A DNA stretch of 64,000 nt from Hydractinia symbiolongicarpus. Lineage: Eukaryota > Cnidaria > Hydrozoa > Anthoathecata > Hydractiniidae. Made by a program: the position numbers and the translations under genes. Shown in pieces: positions 48,666 through 61,160 of this stretch; the stretch's first letter is position 1, and every line of letters starts with the position of its first letter. The notes below the pieces were generated by a model. The model was not told the origin of the DNA. It made no database searches and worked only from the letters and a program-made list of their open reading frames with translations. The DNA lies in NCBI RefSeq assembly GCF_029227915.1, contig NC_079880.1:16388001-16452000 (forward strand), given 5' to 3'.

Positions 48666-50489
48666 TTACAGGTAAATCACGTGGTTCCACGCGTCCAAGC
48701 TTGTTACCATTGGTCTAGTTCTTCCACTCTCAATACACTACGCCGTCCTAAGTTGCTTTTCCTGGTTTCATGGCTTTACAACGCCGTAAACGACATGCAC
48801 ACGCCATGAAAAGGCTATAATACGGCCTTTTGACGCCTAATAAAGGCCTTACACGTAAATCGCGTTGTTCCGCGTGACTGCGCAGCTTACTATTGGTCTA
48901 GTTCTTCCACTCTTAATGCACTAGGACGTTCTAAGTTGTTTTCCCTGGTTCCATTGCTTTAGAACGCCGTAAACCACATGCACACGCCATAAAAAGGCTA
49001 TAATGCGTCCTTTTGCGGCCTATTAAAGGCCTTACACGTAAATCACGTGGTTCCACGCGTCCAAGCTTGTTACCATTGGCCTAGTCCTTTCAATCTCAAT
49101 ACACTACGACGTCCTAAGTTGTTCTCCCTGTCTCCATGTCTTGGGAACGCCGTAAACTACATGCAAAGGACTCTAAAGTCTGTTATACGGCCTTTTGCGG
49201 CCTATTAAAGGCCTTACACGTGAATCACGTGGTTCCGCGCGCCTGCGCAGGTTACCATTGGTCTAGTCCTTCCACTCACAACACACTAGGACGGTCTAAG
49301 TTGTTTTCCCTTGTTTCATATCTTTAGAACGCCATCAATTACATGCACACACGTCTATAGGCAGCAATATGGCATTTTGCCGCCTAAGAAAAGCTACACG
49401 TAAATTACGTCGTTCCACCCGTTCAAGCAGGTTTCTCATTGGTCTAGTCCTTCCACTGTCCATGCACTACGACGTCCTAATTTATTTTCTCTGGCTCCAT
49501 GGCTTTGGAACGCCGTCAATTACATGCACACACGTCTATAGGCAGCAATATGGCCTTTAGCCGCCTAATAAAAACCCTACACGTAAGTTACGCGGTTCCA
49601 CGCGTCCATACCGGTTACCATTGGACTAGTCCTTCCATTCTCAATGGACTAGAAGCTCCTAAGTTATTTTCCTCAGCGACCAGGCTGTACAACGCCGTCA
49701 ACTACGTGCACATGCGTCTAAAGGCTGCAATACGGCCTTTTGCCGCCCATTAAATGCCTTACACGTAATCGTGTGGTTTCACGTGCCTGCGCAGGTTACC
49801 ATTGGTCTAGTCCTTCCACTCTCAATGCACTAGAACGTCCTAAGTTGTCTTCCCTGGTTCCATGGCTTTAGAAAGCCGTAATCCACATGCACACGCCATG
49901 AAAATGCTATAATACGGCCTTTTGACGCCTAATAAAGGCCTTACACGTAAATCGCGTGGTTCCGCGTGACTGCGCAGGTTACTATTGGTCTAGTTCTTCC
50001 ACTCTCAATGCACTAGGACGTCCTAAGTTGTTTTCCCTGGCTCCATGTCTTTACAACGCCGCAAAACACATGCACACGCCATGAAAAGGCTATAATACAG
50101 CCTTTTGACGCCTATCAAAGGCCTTAAACTTAAATTACGTGGTTCCACGCGTCCAAGCTTGCTCTCATTGGTCTATTCCTTCCATTCTCAATGGACTCGA
50201 ACGTCCTAAGTTGTTTTCCCTGGCTCCATGTCTTTACAACGCCGCAAAACACATGCACACGCCATGAAAAGGCTATAATACGGCCTTTTGACGCCTATCA
50301 AAGGCCTTAAACTTAAATTACGTGGTTCCACGTGACCAAGCTTGCTCTCATTGGTCTAGTTCTTCCACTCTCAATACAATACGGCGTCCTAAGTTGTTTT
50401 CTCTGGCTCCATAGCTTTACAACGCCGTAAACCACATGCACACGCCATAAAAAGGCTATAATACCGCCTTTTGCCGCCTAATAAAGTCC

Positions 50490-51580
50490 TTAAACGAAAA
50501 TCACGTTGGTTTGCGTGCCTGCGCAGGTTACCATTGGTCTAGTCTTTCCACTCTCAATACACGAGAGCGTCCTAAGTTGTTATTCCTGGTTCCATGGCTT
50601 TAGAAAGCCGTAATCCACATCCAAGCGCCATGAAAAGGCCTTTTGACGCCTAATAAAGGCCTTACAGGTAAATCACGTGGTTCCACGCGTCCAAGCTTGT
50701 TACCATTGGTCTAGTCCTTCCACTCTCAATACACTAGAACGTCCTACGTTGTTTTCCCTGGTTCCATGGCTTTAGAAAGCCGTAATCCACATGCACGCGC
50801 CATGAAAAGGCTATAATACGGCCTTTTGACGCCTAATAAAGGCCTTACAGGTAAATCACGTGGTTCCACGCGTCCAAGCTTGTTACCATTGGTCTAGTCC
50901 TTCCACTCTCAATACACTAGAACGTCCTAAGTTGTTATTCCTGGTTCCATGGCTTTAGAAAGCCGTAATCCACATGCACACGCCATGAAAAGGCTATAAT
51001 ACGGCCTTTTGACGCCTAATAAAGGCCTTACAGGTAAATCACGTGGTTCCACGCGTCCAAGCTTGTTACCATTAGTCTAGTCCTTCCACTCTCAATACAC
51101 TAGAACGTCCTAAGTTGTTTTCCCTGGTTCCATGGCTTTAGAAAGCCGTAATCCACATGCACGCGCCATGAAAAAGCTATAATACGGCCTTTTGACGCCT
51201 ATAAAAGGCCTTACAGGTAAATCACGTGGTTCCACGCGTCCAAGCTTGTTACCATTGGTCTAGTCCTTCCACTCTCAATACACTAGAACGTCCTAAGTTG
51301 TTATTCCTGGTTCCATGGCTTTAGAAAGCCGTAATCCACATGCACACGCCATGAAAAGGCTATAATACGGCCTTTTGACGCCTAATAAAGGCCTTACAGG
51401 TAAATCACGTGGTTCCACGCGTCCAAGCTTGTTACCATTAGTCTAGTCCTTCCACTCTCAATACACTAGAACGTCCTAAGTTGTTTTCCCTGGTTCCATG
51501 GCTTTAGAAAGCCGTAATCCACATGCACGCGCCATGAAAAAGCTATAATACGGCCTTTTGACGCCTATAAAAGGCCTTAC
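50490..51580 (+). repeat. Six-monomer run, near-homogeneous, with 2-mer repeat
   Basis: Begins with the 172-bp deleted monomer (50490-50661), then acaggtaaatc monomers start at about 50662, 50844, 51026, 51208, 51390 and 51572. From 51026 two alternating forms repeat every 364 bp: one ending cacacgccatg, and one with attagtctag and cacgcgccatgaaaaagc. This is the most homogeneous stretch seen and suggests the most recent amplification. Confidence 0.82.
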
Positions 51581-54099
51581 AGGTAAATCACGTGGTTCCA
51601 CGCGTCCAAGCTTGTTATCATTGGCCTAGTCCTTCCACTCTCAATACACTACGACGTCCTAATTTGTTTTCCCTGGTTCCATGGCTTTAGGACGCCGTAT
51701 ACCTCATGCACACGCCATAAAAAGGCTGTAATACGGCCCTTTGCCGACTATTAAAGGCCTTACACGTAAATCACGTGGGTCCGCGGGTCTGCGCAGGTTT
51801 TATTTGGTCTAGTCCTTCCACCGTCAATACACTAGAAGGTCCTAAGTTGTTTTCTCTTGCTACATACCCTTGGAACGCCGTCAACTACCTGCACACACGT
51901 CTATAGCCGTATGTTCTTTTGCAGCCTATTAAAAGCCTTACACGTAAATCGCGTGGTTCCGCGTGCCTGCGCAGGTTACCATTGCACTAGTCCTTCCACT
52001 GTCCATGCACTACGACGTCTTAAGTTATTTTCTCTGGCTCCATGACTTTGGAACGCCGTCAATTACATGCACACACGTCTATAACCAGCAATATGGCATT
52101 TTGCCGCCTAATAAAAGCCTTACACGTAAGTTGCGCGATTCCACGCGTCCATACCGGTTACCATTGGTCTAGTCCTTCCATTCTCAATGGACTAGAACGT
52201 CCTAAGTGGTTTTCCCCAGCGCCAAGGCTGTACAACGCCGTCAACTACGTGGACATGCGTCTAAAGGCTGCAATACGGCCTTTTGCCGCCCATTAAAGGC
52301 CTTACACGTAAATCACGTGGGTCCGCGTGCCAGCGCAGGTTACCATTGGTCTAGTCCTTCCACTCTCAATACACTAGAACGTCCTACGTTGTTATTCCTG
52401 GTTCCATGGCTTTAGAACGCCGTAATCCACATGCACACGCCGTGAAAAGGCTATAATGCGGCCTTTTGACGCCTAATAAAGGCCTTACACGTAAATCGCG
52501 TGGTTCCACGCGTCCAAGCTTGTTACCATTGGCATAGTCCTTCCACTCTCAATACACTACGACTTCCTAATTTGTTCTCCCTGTCTCCATGCTTGGGAAC
52601 GCCGTAAACTACATGCAAAGGACTCTAAAGTCTGTTATACGGCCTTTTGCCGCCCATTAAAGGCCTTACACGTAAATCACGTGGTTCCGTGTGCCTGCGC
52701 AGGTTACCATTGGTCTAGTCCTTCCACTCTCAATGCACTACGACGTCTTAAGTTATTTTCTCTGGCTCCATGACTTTGGAACGCCGTCAATTACATGCAC
52801 ACACGTCTATAACCAGCAATATGCCATTTTGCCGCCTAATAAAAGCCTTACACGTAAGTTGCGCGGTTCCACGCGTCCATACCGGTTACCATTGGTCTAG
52901 TCCTTCCATTCGCAATGGACTAGAACGTCCTAAGTGGTTTTCCCCAGCGCCAAGGCTGTACAACGCCGTCAACTACGTGGACATGCGTCTAAAGGCTGCA
53001 ATACGGCCTTTTGCCGCCCATTAAAGGCCTTACACGTAAATCACGTGGTTCCACGCGTCGAAGGCTTGTTACCATTGGCCTAGTCCTTCCACTCTCAATA
53101 CACTACGACGTCCTAAGTTGTTTTCTCTGGTTCCATGGTTTTAGGACGCCGTAAACCTCATGCACACGCCATAAAAAGGCTGTAATACGGCCTTTTGCCG
53201 CCTATTAAAGGCCTTACACGTAAATCACGTCGGTCCGCGTGTCTGCGCAGGTTTTATTTGGTCTAGTCCTTCCACCCTCAATACACTAGAACGTCCTAAG
53301 TTGTTTTCTCTTGCTCCATACCCTTGGAACGCCGTCAACTACCTGCTCACACGTCTATAGCCACATGTCCTTTTGCAGCCTATTAAAGGCCTTACACGTA
53401 AATCACGTGGTTCCACGCGTCCAAGCTTGTTACCATTGGCCTAGTCCTTCCACTATCAATACACTACGACGTCCTAAGTTGTTTTCCCTGGTTCCATGGC
53501 TTTAGGACGCCGCAAAACACATGCACACGCCATGAAAATGCTATAATACGGCCTTTTGACGCCTATCAAAGGCCTTAAACTTAAATTACGTGGTTCCACG
53601 CGACCAAGCTTGCTCTCATTGGTCTATTCCTTCCATTCTAAATACACTACGACGTCCTAAGTTGTTCTCCCTGTCTCCATGCCTTGGGAACGCCGTAAAC
53701 TACATGCAAAGGACTCAAAGGCTGTAATACGGCCTTTTGCGGCCTATTAAAGGCCTGACACGTAAATTACGTCGTTCCACGCGTCCATCACGGTTACGAT
53801 TGATCTAGTCCTTCCATTCTCAATGGACTAGAACGTCCTAAGTTGTTTTCTCTTGCTCCATACCCTTGGAACGCCGTCAACTAGATGCACACACGTCTAT
53901 AGGCAGCAATATGGCCTTTTGCTGCCTAATAAAATCCTACACGTGAATTACGTCGTTCCACGCGTCCAAGCTTGATACCTTTGGCCTAGTCCTTCCACTC
54001 TCAATACACTACGACGTCCTAAGTTGTTTTCCCTGGTTCCATGGCTTTAGAACGCCGTAAACCTCATGCACACGCCATAAAAAGGCTGTAATACGGCCT

Positions 54100-56070
54100 T
54101 TTGCCGCCTATTAAAGGCCTTACACGTAAATCACGTCGGTCCGCGTGTCTGCGCAGGTTTTATTTGGTCTAGTCCTTCCACCCTCAATACACTAGAACGT
54201 CCTAAGTTGTTTTCTCTTGCTCCATACCGTTGGAACGCCATCAACTACCTGCACACACGTCTATAGCCATATGTCCTTTTGCAGCCTATTAAAGGCCTTA
54301 CACGTAAATCACGTGGTTCCACGCGTCCAAGCTTGTTACCATTGGCCTAGTCCTTCCACTCCCAATACACTACGCCGTCCTAAGTTGTTTTCCCTGGTTC
54401 CATGGCTTTAGAACGCCGTAAACCTCATGCACACGCCATAAAAAAGCTGTAATACGGCCTTTTGCCGGCTATTAAAGGCCTTACACGTAAATCACGTGGG
54501 TCCGCGTGTCTGCGCAGGTTTTATTTGGTCTAGTCCTTCCACCCTCAATACACTAGAACGTCCTAAGTTGTTTTCTCTTGCTCCATACCGTTGGAACGCC
54601 ATCAACTACCTACACACACGTCTATAGCCATATGTCCTTTTGCAGCCTATTAAAGGCCTTACACGTAAATCACGTGGTTCCACGCGTCCAAGCTTGTTAC
54701 CATTGGCCTAGTCCTTCCACTCCCAATACACTACGCCGTCCTAAGTTGTTTTCCCTGGTTCCATGGCTTTAGAACGCCGTAAACCTCATGCACACGCCAT
54801 AAAAAGGCTGTAATACGGCCTTTTGCCGGCTTTTAAAGGCCTTACACGTAAATCACGTGCGTCCGCGTGTCTGCGCAGGTTTTATTTGGTCTAGTCCTTC
54901 CACCCTCAATACACTAGGACGTCCTAAGTTGTTTTCTTTTGCTCCATACCCTTGGAACGCCGTCAACTACATGCACACACGTCTATAGCCATATGCCCTT
55001 TTGCTGCCTATTAAAGGCCTTACACGTAAATCACGTGGTTCCGCGCACCTGCGCAGGTTACCATTGGTCTAGTCCGTCCACTCGCAACACACTAGGACGT
55101 CCTAAGTTGTTTTCCCTGGTTCCATGTCTTTAGAACGCCGTCAATTACATGCACACACGTCTATAGGCAGCAATATGGCCTTTTGCTGCCAAATAAATCC
55201 TACACGTGAATTACGTCGTTCCACGCGTCCAAGCTTGATACCTTTGGCTGAGTCCTTCCACTCTCAATACACTACGACTTCCTAAGTTGTTTTCCCTGGT
55301 TCCATGGCTTTAAAACGCCGTAAACCTCATGCACACGCCATAAAAAGGCTGTAATACGGCCTTTTGCGGCCTATTAAAGGCCTTACACGTGAATCACGTG
55401 GTTCCGCGCGCCCGCGCAGGTTACCATTGGTCTAGTCCTTCCACTAACAACACACTAGGACGTCCTAAGTTGTTTTCCCTGGTTCCATGACTTTATAACG
55501 CCGCAAAGCACATGGACACGCCATGAAAAGGCTATAATACAGCCTTTTGACGCCTATCAAAGGCCTTAAACTTAAATTACGTGGTTCCACGCGTCCAAGC
55601 TTGCTCTCATTGGTCTATTCCTTCCATTCTCAATGGACTAGAACGTCCTAAGTTGTTTTCCCTGGCTCCATGTCTTTACAACGCCGCAAAACACATGCAC
55701 ACGCCATGAAAGGGCTATAATACAGCATTTTGACGCCTATCAAAGGCCCTAAACTTAAATTACGTGGTTCCACGCGTCCAAGCTTGCTCTCATTGGTCTA
55801 TTCCTTCCATTCTCAATACACTACGACGTCCTAAGTTGTTCTCCCTGTCTCCATGCCTTGGGAACGCCGTAGACTACATGCAAAGGACTCAAAGGCTGTA
55901 ATACGGCCTTTTGCGGCCTATTAAAGGCCTGACACGTAAATTCCGTCGATCCACGCGTCCATGACGGTTACGATTGATCTAGTCCTTCCATTCTCAATGG
56001 ACTAGAACGTCCTAAGTTGTTTTCCCCAGCCCCAAGGCTGTACAACGCCGTCAACTACGTGCACATCCGT
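54100..56070 (+). repeat. 11-monomer block, left copy of 5,090-bp duplication
   Basis: Matches 59.19-61.16 kb at exactly 5,090 bp with very few differences, including cgccgcaaagcacatgg (55500 and 60590), gaaagggctataatacagc and gtagactacatgc. The left edge lies near ggccttacacgtaaatcacgtcgg. The right edge is at ctgatggc (about 56075), where this copy continues agcaatatgg and the other continues tgcaatacgg. Confidence 0.85.
54120..55200 (+). repeat. 2-monomer G/A repeat, 361 bp x 3
   Basis: G monomers start at 54120, 54481 and 54842, each followed by an A-like monomer. Units 1 and 2 are almost the same (cataccgttggaacgccatc, cactcccaatac, gccggc). Unit 3 diverges in its second monomer (ccgcgcacctgcgcagg, cactcgcaacac). 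The same three units are at 59210, 59571 and 59932. Confidence 0.85.
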
Positions 56071-59000
56071 CTGATGGCAGCAATATGGCCTTTTGCTGCC
56101 AAATAAATCCTACACGTGAATTACGTCGTTCCACGCGTCCAAGCTTGATACCTTTGGCTGAGTCCTTCCACTCTCAATACACTACGACTTCCTAAGTTGT
56201 TTTCCCTGGTTCCATGGCTTTAAAACGCCGTAAACCTCATGCACACGCCATAAAAAGGCTGTAATACGGCCTTTTGCGGCCTATTAAAGGCCTTACACGT
56301 AAATCACGTGGTTCCGCGCACCTGCGCAGGTTACCATTGGTCTAGTCCTTCCATTCGCAACACACTAGGACGTCCTAAGTTGTTTTCCTTGGTTCCATGT
56401 CTTTAGAACGCCGTCAATTACATGCACACACGTCTATAACCAGCAATATGGCATTTTGCCGCCTAATAAAAGCCTTACACGTAAGTTACGCGGTTCCACG
56501 CGTCCATACCGGTTACCATTGGTCTAGTTCTTCCACTCTCAATACACTACGAAATTCTAAGTCTTTTTCCTGGCTTCATGCCTTGAGAACGCCGTAAACC
56601 ACATGCACACGCCATTGAAAGGCTATAATACGGCCTTTTCCCGCCTATTAAAGGCCTTACACGTATATCGCGTGGTTCCGCATGCTTGCGCAGGTTACTA
56701 TTGGTCTACTCCTTTCACTCTCAATGCACTACGACGTCCTAAATTGTTCACCCTGGTTCCATGGCTTTAAAACGCCGTGAACTACATGCAATGACCTCTA
56801 AAGGCTGTGATACGGCCTTTTGCGGCCTATTAAAGTCCTTACACGTAAATCACGTGGTTCCGCGTGGCTGCGCAGGTTACCATTGGTCTAGTCCTTCCAC
56901 TCTCAATACAATAGGACGTCTTAAGTTGTTTTCCCTGGTTCCATGGCTCTAGAACGCCGTAAACCACATGCACACGCCATGAAAAGGCTATAATACGGCT
57001 TTTTGACGCCTATTAAAGGCCTTACACGTAAATTACGTGGTTCCACGCGTCCAAGCTTGTTCTCATTGGTCTAGTTCTTCCACTCTTAATACACTACGCC
57101 GTCCTAAGTTGTTTTTCCTGGTTCCATGGCTTTAGAACGCCGTAATCCACATGCACACGCCATGAAAATGCTATAATACGGCCTCTGGACGCCTAATAAA
57201 GGCCTTACACGTAAATCACGTGGTTCCACGCGTCCAAGCTTGTTACCATTGGTCTAGTTCTTCCACTCCCAATACACTACGACGTCCTAAGTTGTTTTCC
57301 CTGGCTCCATGTCTTTATAACGCCGCAAAGCACATGGACACGCCATGAAAAGGCTATAATACAGCCTTTTGACGCCAATCAAAGGCCTTAAACCTAAATT
57401 ACGTCGTTCCACGCGTCCAAGCTTGCTCTCATTGGTCTATTCCTTCCATTCTCAAAGGACTAGAACGTCCTAAGTTGTTTTCCCTGGCTCCATGTCTTTA
57501 CAACGCCGCAAAACACATGCACACACCATGAAAAGGCTATAATACGGCCTTTTGACGCCTATCGAAGGCCTTAAACTTAAATTACGTGGTTCCACGCGAC
57601 CAAGCTTGCTCTCATTGGTCTATTCCTTCCATTCTCAATACACTACGACGTCCTAAGTTGTTCTCCCTGTCTCCATGCCTTGGGAACGCCGTAAACTACA
57701 TGCAAAGGACTCAAAGGCTGTAATACGGCCTTTTGCGGCCTATTAAAGGCCTGACACGTAAATTACGTCGTTCCACGCGTCCATCACGGTTACGATTGAT
57801 CTAGTCCTTCCATTCTCAATGGACTAGAACGTCCTAAGTTGTTTTCTCTTGCTCCATACCCTTGGAACGCCGCCAACTACATGCACACACGTCTATAGGC
57901 AGCAATATGGCCTTTTGCTGCCTAATAAAATCCTACACGTGAATTACGTCGTTCCACGCGTCCAAGCTTGATACCTTTGGCCTAGTCCTTCCACTCTCAA
58001 TACACTACGACTTCCTAAGTTGTTTTCCCTGGTTCCATGGCTTTAAAACGCCGTAAACCTCATGCACACACGTCTATAGGCAGCAATATGGCCTTTAGCC
58101 GCCTAATAAAAACCTTACACGTAAGTTACGCGGTTCCACGCGTCCATACCGGTTACCATTGGTCAAGTCTTTCAATTCTCAATGGACTAGAAGCTCCTTA
58201 GTTATTTTCCCCAGCGACCAGGCTGTACAACGCCGTCAACTACGTGCACACGCGTCTAAAGGCTGCAATAGGGCTTTTTGCCGCCCATTAGAGGCCTTAC
58301 ACGTAAATCACGTGGGTCCGTGTGCCTGCGCAGGTTACCATTGATCTAGTCCTTCCACTCTCAATACACTAGAACGTCCTAAGTTGTTAATCCTCGTTCC
58401 ATTGCTTTAGAACGTCGTAATCCACATGCACACGCCATGAAAAGGCTATAATACGGCCTTTTGACGCCAAATAAAGGCCTTACACGTAAATCGCGTGCTT
58501 CCGCGTGACTGCGCAGGTTACTATTGGTCTAATTCTTCCACTCTCAATGCACTAGGACGTCCTAAGTTGTTTTCCCTAGCTCCATGTCTTTATAACGCCG
58601 CAAAACACATGGACACGCCATGAAAAGGCTATAATACAGCCTTTTGACGCCTATCAAAGGCCTTGAACTTAAATTACGTGGTTCCACGCGTCCAAGCTTG
58701 CTCTCATTGGTCTATTCCTTCCATTCTCAATGGAGTAGAACGTCCTAGGTTGTTTTCCCTGGCTCCATGTCTTTACAACGCCGCAAAACACATGCACACG
58801 CCATGAAAGGGCTATAATACGGCCTTTTGACGCCTATCAAAGGCCTTTAAACTTAAATTACGTGGTTCCACGCGTCCAGGCTTGCTCTCATTGGTCTATT
58901 CCTTCCATTCACACTACACTACGACGTCCTAAGTTGTTCTCCCTGTCTCCATGCCTTGGGAACGCCGTAAACTACATGCAAAGGACTCAAAGGCTGTAAT

Positions 59001-59190
59001 ACGGCCTTTTGCGGCCTATTAAAGGCCTGACACGTAAATTACGTCGTTCCACGCGTCCATGATAGTTACGATTGATCTAGTCCTTCCATTCTCAATGGAC
59101 TAGAACGTCCTAAGTTGTTTTCCCTAGTGCCAAGGCTGTACAACGCCGTCAACTACGTGCACATGCGTCTGAAGGCTGCAATACGGCCTT
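56071..59190 (+). repeat. Right-domain spacer between the 5,090-bp copies
   Basis: Contains one extra monomer (about 56.09-56.28 kb), then a block about 56.29-57.0 kb that recurs at 61.2-61.8 kb (offset about 4,909) and at 62.1-62.9 kb (offset 5,811). The block about 57.13-58.05 kb recurs at 63.1-64.0 kb (offset 5,997). The part about 57.6-58.05 kb also matches 53.6-54.05 kb (offset 3,996, 22 monomers). The remainder is F, D, E and B monomers. Confidence 0.75.
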
Positions 59191-61160
59191 TTGCCGCCTA
59201 TTAAAGGCCTTACACGTAAATCACGTCGGTCCGCGTGTCTGCGCAGGTTTTATTTGGTCTAGTCCTTCCACCCTCAATGCACTAGAACGTCCTAAGTTGT
59301 TTTCTCTTGCTCCATACCGTTGGAACGCCATCAACTACCTGCACACACGTCTATAGCCATATGTCCTTTTGCGGCCTATTAAAGGCCTTACACGTAAATC
59401 ACGTGGTTCCACGCGTCCAAGCTTGTTACCATTGGCCTAGTCCTTCCACTCCCAATACACTACGCCGTCCTAAGTTGTTTTCCCTGGTTCCATGGCTTTA
59501 GAACGCCGTAAACCTCATGCACACGCCATAAAAAAGCTGTAATACGGCCTTTTGCCGGCTATTAAAGGCCTTACACGTAAATCACGTGGGTCCGCGTGTC
59601 TGCGCAGGTTTTATTTGGTCTAGTCCTTCCACCCTCAATACACTAGAACGTCCTAAGTTGTTTTCTCTTGCTCCATACCGTTGGAACGCCATCAACTACC
59701 TACACACACGTCTATAGCCATATGTCCTTTTGCAGCCTATTAAAGGCCTTACACGTAAATCACGTGGTTCCACGCGTCCAAGCTTGTTACCATTGGCCTA
59801 GTCCTTCTACTCCCAATACACTACGCCGTCCTAAGTTGTTTTCCCTGGTTCCATGGCTTTAGAACGCCGTAAACCTCATGCACACGCCATAAAAAGGCTG
59901 TAATACGGCCTTTTGCCGGCTTTTAAAGGCCTTACACGTAAATCACGTGCGTCCGCGTGTCTGCGCAGGTTTTATTTGGTCTAGTCCTTCCACCCTCAAT
60001 ACACTAGGACGTCCTAAGTTGTTTTCTTTTGCTCCATACCCTTGGAACGCCGTCAACTACATGCACACACGTCTATAGCCATATGCCCTTTTGCTGCCTA
60101 TTAAAGGCCTTACACGTAAATCACGTGGTTCCGCGCACCTGCGCAGGTTACCATTGGTCTAGTCCGTCCACTCGCAACACACTAGGACGTCCTAAGTTGT
60201 TTTCCCTGGTTCCATGTCTTTAGAACGCCGTCAATTACATGCACACACGTCTATAGGCAGCAATATGGCCTTTTGCTGCCAAATAAATCCTACACGTGAA
60301 TTACGTCGTTCCACGCGTCCAAGCTTGATACCTTTGGCTGAGTCCTTCCACTCTCAATACACTACGACTTCCTAAGTTGTTTTCCCTGGTTCCATGGCTT
60401 TAAAACGCCGTAAACCTCATGCACACGCCATAAAAAGGCTGTAATACGGCCTTTTGCGGCCTATTAAAGGCCTTACACGTGAATCACGTGGTTCCGCGCG
60501 CCCGCGCAGGTTACCATTGGTCTAGTCCTTCCACTAACAACACACTAGGACGTCCTAAGTTGTTTTCCCTGGTTCCATGACTTTATAACGCCGCAAAGCA
60601 CATGGACACGCCATGAAAAGGCTATAATACAGCCTTTTGACGCCTATCAAAGGCCTTAAACTTAAATTACGTGGTTCCACGCGTCCAAGCTTGCTCTCAT
60701 TGGTCTATTCCTTCCATTCTCAATGGACTAGAACGTCCTAAGTTGTTTTCCCTGGCTCCATGTCTTTACAACGCCGCAAAACACATGCACACGCCATGAA
60801 AGGGCTATAATACAGCCTTTTGACGCCTATCAAAGGCCCTAAACTTAAATTACGTGGTTCCACGCGTCCAAGCTTGCTCTCATTGGTCTATTCCTTCCAT
60901 TATCAATACACTACGACGTCCTAAGTTGTTCTCCCTGTCTCCATGCCTTGGGAACGCCGTAGACTACATGCAAAGGACTCAAAGGCTGTAATACGGCCTT
61001 TTGCGGCCTATTAAAGGCCTGACACGTAAATTCCGTCGATCCACGCGTCCATGACGGTTACGATTGATCTAGTCCTTCCATTCTCAATGGACTAGAACGT
61101 CCTAAGTTGTTTTCCCCAGCCCCAAGGCTGTACAACGCCGTCAACTACGTGCACATCCGT
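59190..61160 (+). repeat. 11-monomer block, right copy of 5,090-bp duplication
   Basis: Counterpart of 54.10-56.07 kb. Private differences include ccttctactccc for ccttccactccc, gcggcc for gcagcc near 59371, and cattatcaatac for cattctcaatac near 60899. The low divergence marks this as one of the younger large duplications. Confidence 0.85.

Larger units (their letters stand above)
42210..55660 (+). repeat. Super-unit copy 2, ~13.5 kb
   Basis: Second tandem copy of the super-unit described at 26600. Compared with copy 1 it lacks about 28.17-29.63 kb (8 monomers) and most of the 1,630-bp and 1,627-bp 9-mer amplifications. It gains about 3 monomers around 43.3-44.0 kb, about 3 in the acaggtaaatc run (50.7-51.6 kb) and about 7 in the region 53.9-55.4 kb. 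Its right end merges into the G/F/D-rich right domain, so the end coordinate is approximate. Confidence 0.75.
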
